A program made the translations under genes and the position numbers. Positions 59,412 to 64,000 of a stretch of DNA of 64,000 nucleotides are shown piece after piece. The notes under the pieces were generated by a model. That model did no database searches. It was not told where the DNA came from and saw only the letters and a list, made by a program, of their open reading frames with translations. Source of the stretch: Candidatus Geocrenenecus dongiae. GTDB taxonomy: Archaea; Thermoproteota; Nitrososphaeria_A; Caldarchaeales; Wolframiiraptoraceae. The stretch lies in NCBI GenBank assembly GCA_023267855.1, contig JALNLN010000007.1, positions 1 to 64,000 of the forward strand, read 5' to 3'. The stretch's first letter is position 1, and each line of letters opens with the position of its first letter.

Positions 59412-61496
59412 TTACAGTGGTTGTATTAGTTCGAGTACGTGTTTTACTGGTAGATGTTTCGAGAGGTTGCTGAATTGTATGTAGCATGCTGTACATTCTG
59501 TTACTATCATTTCTCCTCTAAGCTTCTCGTACATGTCTAGAGTCCATTTACCGATCTCTATACCAATATCGTATCCATGACCATTCTTCTTCATCCCCCA
59601 GGTACCTGCCAAACCACAGCAACCAGCATTCCTAAACATGACGTTAGCATTAAGTTTTTCAATAAAATCTATTACAGGTATGGATCCGTTCTCCATTAAT
59701 GTGTGACATGGTTTATGATAAATCAAACTCATGTTGTCAAGTTTCTTAACAATATTCTCTAATTCACTCCATCCAATAGTTTTCAGTAGACTATAAAAGG
59801 TATACGTATTCTCGGAGACTTTTATTGATTCACGTGTTTGTAGAATTTTCGGATAATATCTTGAAATACAGAGGTAAGATGTAGGTTCAAGGGTAACTAC
59901 TTTGTACCCTCTATCTACAAGTTTATACAAACTACTTACATTATATAACGCTACTTCTCTTGCCTCATTTATGAAACCATTTTGAATGAGAGGCATCCCG
60001 CTACTCTTCTGTTTGGGTAGAATTATCTTGAATCCCAGTTTAGATAAGATATCAACTGCTTTGAGAGCGAGTTCAGGTAGAAAGTAGTATAGCATAGAGT
60101 CTGTAAATAATGCTATCTTCCCCCTCTCACCTCCACCTATTTCTTTAAATATTTCTCCAAGACTTTTAGAAGAAAATCTTGGTAAAGAGATTCTTCTATC
60201 TATTCCAACGTATTCTTCAATAAGCTTCTTGAATAATCTTTGATTCATTATAGTGTTTGAGAATGATGGTAGCTTGCTTCCAAGATCTATTAACTTCTCA
60301 TATCTCTTTATCTTTCTATTTATGCTAGGATAACCATAGGCTTCACCATACATTTTCTTTACAAGTATGTTGAGGTATGGTAGATCAATATCTACGGGGC
60401 ATTCTTCTTTACATAATCCACATATGTTACATAGTTGAGCGAATTCCGTATTTTTCAAGCCATGTGTTATCATAGTCCAAGGTATACCCATGGGGCCACT
60501 GTATATGTATCCAAAGACGTGGCCGCCCAGCATATTGTATGGGGGGCAGACCTCGAGGCATGAAGCACATCTTATACAGTATAATGCTTCTCTAAAATCT
60601 TCATCTCTTCTAGCATTCATTCTACCATTATCTATTAGTATGTAGATTGTTTTACGAATCTTTTTCATACCGTCTTTAGGATATGCAAGAGAGGAGGGAA
60701 CGTTAAACGATACATAAGAACTTAAACGTTGCCCCGTGGCCTTCCTACAAAGTACTTTCAAAATTCTTAGTGCATCTTTGGTTGATGGTACAATTTTCTC
60801 TACGCCAGCTATAACAACATGTATGGGAGCGAATGCTAATGATAATCTATCGTTTCCCTCATTTGTTACCAGTACTATAGCGCCGTTCTCCGCTATAATG
60901 AGATTTGCTCCAGTAATTACCATATCTGCTCTTTGATACTTTTCTCTAAACTCTCTCCTAACTTCTAGAACTATTTCTCTAGGATCTGGTAGAATTTTTC
61001 TTCCATAATATTTGGAGAGTATCTCAGCTACCTCATACCTCGTCATGTGGAGTGCTGGTCCTAAAATGTGTGAAGGCTTCTGTCCCGCAAGCTGTATTAG
61101 TCTTTCTCCAAGATCCGTTTCGATAACTTCTATTCCTTCAGATTCCAGAAACTTATTTAATTCTATTTCTTCCGTAGTTAAAGACTTCGATTTAACGATA
61201 AGCTTAACGTTATTCTCTTTACATATCTTGATAACGATCTTGGATGCTTCAACTCCGTCTCTAGCTATGTATAATTCTGCTCCTTTTTCTTCTAGTACTC
61301 TCTTTAATCTTTCAATATTCTCTTCAAGTTCTTGGATTGCTTTCTCTCTAATACTTCTAACGTTCCTTAAATCTTCCATGCTTATCTCTGGAAGAACTTT
61401 TTCTTTTCTCTCCTTCTTCCTAAGACTACTCTGTAAGATAGGCCACTTCCCTCTAAATGATGAAAGTTTTTCTAAAACTCTCTCTTCCAGCTTCAT
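59412..61496 (-). CDS. LutB-like LUD/ferredoxin protein fused to HdrD/LutA-type CCG domains
   Basis: A 694-residue iron-sulfur protein. Residues 40-290 form a LUD (DUF162) domain as in LutB/YkgF: SKSLTTEEIELNKFLESEGIEVIETDLGE (in parts), ADMVITGANLIIAENGAIVLVTNEGNDRL (in parts) and HVVIAGVEKIVPS. Two [4Fe-4S] motifs follow: CIRCASCLEVCPP (Cys307-317) and CNICGLCKEECPVD (Cys356-366). The C-terminal third has CCG-type motifs (YHKPCHTLM, NAGCCGLAGTWGM, VTECTACYIQF). In bacteria LutA, LutB and LutC oxidise L-lactate; here A-like and B-like parts are joined. It overlaps the lutC-like gene by 4 bases. It is probably an L-lactate or other 2-hydroxyacid dehydrogenase component. Confidence 0.88.
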   Translation of the reverse strand: MKLEERVLEKLSSFRGKWPILQSSLRKKERKEKVLPEISMEDLRNVRSIREKAIQELEENIERLKRVLEEKGAELYIARDGVEASKIVIKICKENNVKLIVKSKSLTTEEIELNKFLESEGIEVIETDLGERLIQLAGQKPSHILGPALHMTRYEVAEILSKYYGRKILPDPREIVLEVRREFREKYQRADMVITGANLIIAENGAIVLVTNEGNDRLSLAFAPIHVVIAGVEKIVPSTKDALRILKVLCRKATGQRLSSYVSFNVPSSLAYPKDGMKKIRKTIYILIDNGRMNARRDEDFREALYCIRCASCLEVCPPYNMLGGHVFGYIYSGPMGIPWTMITHGLKNTEFAQLCNICGLCKEECPVDIDLPYLNILVKKMYGEAYGYPSINRKIKRYEKLIDLGSKLPSFSNTIMNQRLFKKLIEEYVGIDRRISLPRFSSKSLGEIFKEIGGGERGKIALFTDSMLYYFLPELALKAVDILSKLGFKIILPKQKSSGMPLIQNGFINEAREVALYNVSSLYKLVDRGYKVVTLEPTSYLCISRYYPKILQTRESIKVSENTYTFYSLLKTIGWSELENIVKKLDNMSLIYHKPCHTLMENGSIPVIDFIEKLNANVMFRNAGCCGLAGTWGMKKNGHGYDIGIEIGKWTLDMYEKLRGEMIVTECTACYIQFSNLSKHLPVKHVLELIQPL

Positions 61497-62053
61497 CTAG
61501 CCTCCTCCAGTACGAATACATAGAGTACTCTAGGACCGTGTACACCTCTAATTATCTCACCTTCAATATCTGCAGTACTACTTGAACCTGTAATTAGTAA
61601 TAATGATTCTCCTCTCTCCAAAATATTTTCTACAGATAGTTTTTCAAGATCTTCTAGATCATATATGATTCTATCCTTAGAGATTATTGAAATATGTTTT
61701 TCAGGGAAATATAATGAAACTTCTTCTATACTGGAAGAAGCTTTATACACCAGTGTACCTGTATTTGCTAAACCATACTCTGGGAAGCCTATCGAGAGTT
61801 CTATATCTGAGAAAGGTTCTAGAAGATCTGGAACCATGATCCTGAACTTCAACCCATCTTTAAGCATTTTCTTAATTAGTTCTCTACGATAATCTGTACC
61901 GTTTCCAACGATAGGTATAGGTGTCTCCACGTTCTCAACCAAACCTTTAAGATTATCATACAACTCGTCTACGTTTTTACATAAATGTGTGTCTACATCT
62001 ATTTCTCTTAATCTTGTTACAAAAAGTTTTAAGAAATCTCTATTCTCTAACAA
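61493..62053 (-). CDS. LutC-like LUD-domain protein
   Basis: A 186-residue LUD-domain protein, first gene of the two-gene operon with the LutB-like fusion. Visible are the middle DIELSIGFPEYGLANTGTLVYKASS (in parts), PEKHISIISKDRII and the end LLITGSSSTADIEGEIIRGVHGPRVLYVFVL (in parts), as in LutC/YkgG. Function goes with LutB, in oxidation of L-lactate or a related hydroxyacid. It overlaps the next gene by 4 bases. Confidence 0.87.
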   Translation of the reverse strand: MLENRDFLKLFVTRLREIDVDTHLCKNVDELYDNLKGLVENVETPIPIVGNGTDYRRELIKKMLKDGLKFRIMVPDLLEPFSDIELSIGFPEYGLANTGTLVYKASSSIEEVSLYFPEKHISIISKDRIIYDLEDLEKLSVENILERGESLLLITGSSSTADIEGEIIRGVHGPRVLYVFVLEEAR

Positions 62054-62119
62054 TTAACGCCACTTCCTACATTAAGTATGCTGGAAATAAATTTATCTCA
62101 TTAACAATTCTAGGGAATT

Positions 62120-62383
62120 CTATTTACTTGTTCCTCCAATAGTTGTCTTAACATAGTAGGCTACACATTTCCTATTCTCCAGTATGTGTATTATTAGTAC
62201 TACGGTGAGTATTATTGATAAGTTCATGTGTATGTCTCTCCAATCATCTTTTCTGAATCCTAGGATTTCTATTCTTCCAGATTGGGGTCCTTTCGGCCAT
62301 AAGTATAGTAGTACGCCTGTAAACATTACGAGTATACTGAGTATAACCATTACGTAAAAGATTACAGCTCTAGTGGTCAACAT
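62120..62383 (-). CDS. Small membrane protein, DUF4405/cytochrome b561-like
   Basis: An 87-residue protein with two hydrophobic segments (about residues 6-28 and 53-67). It has the pattern of the DUF4405 family: GVLLYLWPKGPQSGR after the first helix, then DDWRDIHMNLSIILTVVLIIHILEN (in parts), where the two histidines about 14 residues apart could ligate heme b. A full DUF4405 protein is often longer, so this may be a half-size form. It lies between the LUD operon and the antiporter, same strand, and could connect the LUD proteins to the membrane; that is inference. Confidence 0.65.
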   Translation of the reverse strand: MLTTRAVIFYVMVILSILVMFTGVLLYLWPKGPQSGRIEILGFRKDDWRDIHMNLSIILTVVLIIHILENRKCVAYYVKTTIGGTSK

Positions 62384-62421
62384 AGAGAAAGTTATATTTA
62401 TGTTATTAAAAAATTTTTACT

Positions 62422-63633
62422 TTAGATTGCTTCTCTCCTGTAAAGGATTGAGAGGATTATCGGTGCAATTATAGATGTCAACATTACCATTCCAATAGAT
62501 TCTACATATATATTTTGATCTATCACCATTTCTTTTAAAGCTAGAGCTGCTATAACCAATCCAAGTTCACCTCTTGGAACCATTCCTACTCCAAGTCTAA
62601 CACTTTTCATTATATTCTTCAATTTTGGGAGCGCAGCAATAAAGGAGCCAGCGAATTTTGAGATAAAAGCCATGGCGGTGAAGAGGAGTGTTCCAAAGAC
62701 CACATGTCCTCCAACAACCGTAATATTCATTTTTGCACCTACAACTGTGAAGAATAGGGGGCTGAATATCTGGTTCAAATGTCTTACGAAATCTTTTACT
62801 CTTACAAGTGCTCTAGATTCAGCTATTGCTAATCCAGCTGCATATGATCCTATAATTGGAGATAAGCCGAGACCTGCAGCTATAGCCGACATTATGAATG
62901 CAATACCTACCGCTGCGGCCTCCACAGCACCTTCAGCTTTAATCAACATTACATGTTCTAGAAATCTTGGAACAAAGTAAGCTCCAATCCCAAGCATTAA
63001 AAGCCATATAATAAAGAATATTGAGACTGTTTCTAGAGCCGTAAATATGTTTAATCCTTGTCCAGGTTTTTCTATTGCAGAAGATATTACAGCTAGTACT
63101 GAAACTCCTATGACATCATCAATAACTGCAGCATTAACTAGTAATTCTCCCTCGATTGTTTTTAATGCATCGAAGTCTTCTAGAACTCTAGTAGTTATAG
63201 CGAGGCTTGTAGCAACCATTATCGATCCAATCATGGATGCTGTTTCCTGAGAATATCCAAGCCACATAGATAGATAATATCCACCTATGAATGGTAGTAA
63301 TGCTCCAAGCGAAGCTATGAGGAATGACCATACACCTGTTTTCCTTAAGCTGGTCATTCCCATCTCTAATCCAGATGAAAACAGTATCATTATTGCTCCA
63401 ATTTCTGCGAAAGCATCAACATACTCATTCAACACCACTAAAGGTTCCTTAAAGATTATTATGGATCCGCCTAGAAGAGTAGGTGATAGAAGGAGCCCAG
63501 CTAGAAGCTCACCTACAATAGGAGGCAGCTTAAAATTTGAGAATATTCCTCCAAATATTTTTGCAAAGAATACCAATACACTTATACTTACAATAGCTCT
63601 AAGTATAGGTTCCATGACTACTCCGCTAACCAA
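62422..63633 (-). CDS. CPA2-family cation/proton antiporter
   Basis: A 403-residue Na+(K+)/H+ antiporter of the KefB/NapA group with about 12 membrane helices. Marks: LPPIVGELLAGLLLSPTLLGG near 37, FSSGLEMGM near 85, MVATSLAITTRVLEDFDAL near 139, VNAAVIDDVIGVSVLAV near 167 with an Asp172-Asp173 pair in the transport helix, and ARGELGLV-like PRGELGLVIAALAL near the end. The DD pair suggests an electrogenic exchanger, as in NapA and NhaA. No TrkA-N regulatory domain is attached. It is probably used for pH and sodium control. Confidence 0.9.
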   Translation of the reverse strand: MVSGVVMEPILRAIVSISVLVFFAKIFGGIFSNFKLPPIVGELLAGLLLSPTLLGGSIIIFKEPLVVLNEYVDAFAEIGAIMILFSSGLEMGMTSLRKTGVWSFLIASLGALLPFIGGYYLSMWLGYSQETASMIGSIMVATSLAITTRVLEDFDALKTIEGELLVNAAVIDDVIGVSVLAVISSAIEKPGQGLNIFTALETVSIFFIIWLLMLGIGAYFVPRFLEHVMLIKAEGAVEAAAVGIAFIMSAIAAGLGLSPIIGSYAAGLAIAESRALVRVKDFVRHLNQIFSPLFFTVVGAKMNITVVGGHVVFGTLLFTAMAFISKFAGSFIAALPKLKNIMKSVRLGVGMVPRGELGLVIAALALKEMVIDQNIYVESIGMVMLTSIIAPIILSILYRREAI

Positions 63634-63713
63634 TATACATAAGTTAGTTTTGAAAAACTTTTCTTAGAACAAGCTCATTCCAGTGTACGGTCTATCTGAA
63701 TTTGAGAAAGATA

Positions 63714-63722
63714 CTTTAAGTA
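63714..63722 (+). promoter_or_regulatory. Putative TATA box of the HAD hydrolase gene
   Basis: CTTTAAGTA ends 20 bases before the GTG at 63743, so transcription would begin close to the start codon. Confidence 0.4.
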
Positions 63723-63742
63723 TCTTTAGAATTTTATTAGAT

Positions 63743-64000
63743 GTGTGCCCATCTAGAAAGATAGAAGCAGTAGTCTTTGATATAGATGGTACCCTCTATA
63801 GATCTGAAAGTTACGAAATACATTTAAGAGATGAGATTTACAAGCTTGTCGCAGAAGTATTAGGTTTAGAATTGGATAAAGCTGTAGAGAAGCTTGAAAG
63901 TATAAAGAAGGTTACGAGAACAGTTACTTTAAGTATAGAGTTGATGGGCATAGATAGAAGAGAATTTTATGATAAGCTTTCTAGAAAGGTGGATCCACGT
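63743..64000 (+). CDS. HAD-superfamily hydrolase, N-terminal part (cut by window end)
   Basis: The first 86 codons of a haloacid dehalogenase-type hydrolase. Motif I is AVVFDIDGTLYRS (residues 10-22), with the nucleophile Asp and the acid/base Asp two residues on, followed by a helical cap segment (VAEVLGLELDKAVEKLESIKK). I use the GTG at 63743 since it follows a TATA-like box; another GTG at 63683 in the same frame would add 20 residues. Substrate not readable from this part. It is divergent from the antiporter gene. Confidence 0.85.
   Translation, partial: MCPSRKIEAVVFDIDGTLYRSESYEIHLRDEIYKLVAEVLGLELDKAVEKLESIKKVTRTVTLSIELMGIDRREFYDKLSRKVDPR

Noticed and set aside
1-64000. CRISPR arrays, insertion sequences, prophage
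   Set aside because: No regularly spaced repeat with more than two copies, no transposase, integrase or phage structural protein was found.

Overview
The window is archaeal and points to the TACK side of the Archaea. The support is an ESCRT-III/CdvB cell-division protein, a HerA-NurA pair, Mre11/Rad50-type proteins, a multi-OB-fold RPA, archaeal/eukaryal-type ProS, a short archaeal triosephosphate isomerase, a very small histone, and JAMM and ThiS/MoaD-type proteins. Most of the DNA is AT-rich with strong use of AGA/AGG (Arg) and ATA (Ile) codons. Many start codons lie about 25-35 nt downstream of TATA-like boxes, as expected for leaderless archaeal transcripts; others have good GGAGG-type ribosome sites. 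I cannot name the species. I found no tRNA, rRNA, CRISPR array or insertion sequence.

Layout. (1) 0.7-4.8 kb: a GC-richer DNA-repair island (Fpg/Nei-type glycosylase with N-terminal Val, DUF523-DUF1722, UV-damage endonuclease, photolyase). (2) 4.9-14.6 kb: DUF72, CBS protein, stomatin/NfeD/phosphoribosyltransferase operon, aldo/keto reductase, phosphohexomutase, histone, HtpX, MFS transporter. (3) 14.6-20.4 kb: Rad50-like/Mre11-like pair, acylphosphatase-like protein, ProS, JAMM protease. (4) 20.5-34.9 kb: two subunits of a molybdopterin hydroxylase, Sua5, sugar nucleotidyltransferase, a HisB-fold protein without its metal histidines, CdvB, GlmS, HerA-NurA, winged-helix proteins, CBS-zinc-finger protein, PfkB kinase, MoaE/MoaD. 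(5) 35-49 kb: amino-acid metabolism: glycine cleavage T/P proteins, TIM, indolepyruvate ferredoxin oxidoreductase, a polar amino-acid ABC transporter, a diaminopentanoate-dehydrogenase-like enzyme, glutamate dehydrogenase. (6) 48.7-56.9 kb: six overlapping or nearly abutting genes joining a heterodisulfide-reductase-type HdrABC (HdrA is a 1147-residue fusion ending in an MvhD domain) to an FrhB-type flavoprotein and two glutamate-synthase domains. (7) 57-64 kb: RPA, a PduO-like protein, LutC/LutB-HdrD-like operon, a small b-cytochrome-like protein, a cation/proton antiporter and the start of a HAD hydrolase.

Together the metabolic genes suggest an anaerobic amino-acid user. Amino acids would enter by the ABC transporter and be oxidised through IorAB, the glycine cleavage system and glutamate dehydrogenase, giving reduced ferredoxin and NAD(P)H; soluble Hdr-type and Lut-type iron-sulfur flavoproteins would redistribute the electrons. 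The most interesting unit is the hdrA-hdrC-hdrB-frhB-gltB-type operon, which looks like a flavin/iron-sulfur electron-transfer (possibly bifurcating) complex whose terminal module is the FMN domain of glutamate synthase. That reading is inference from gene content and order.
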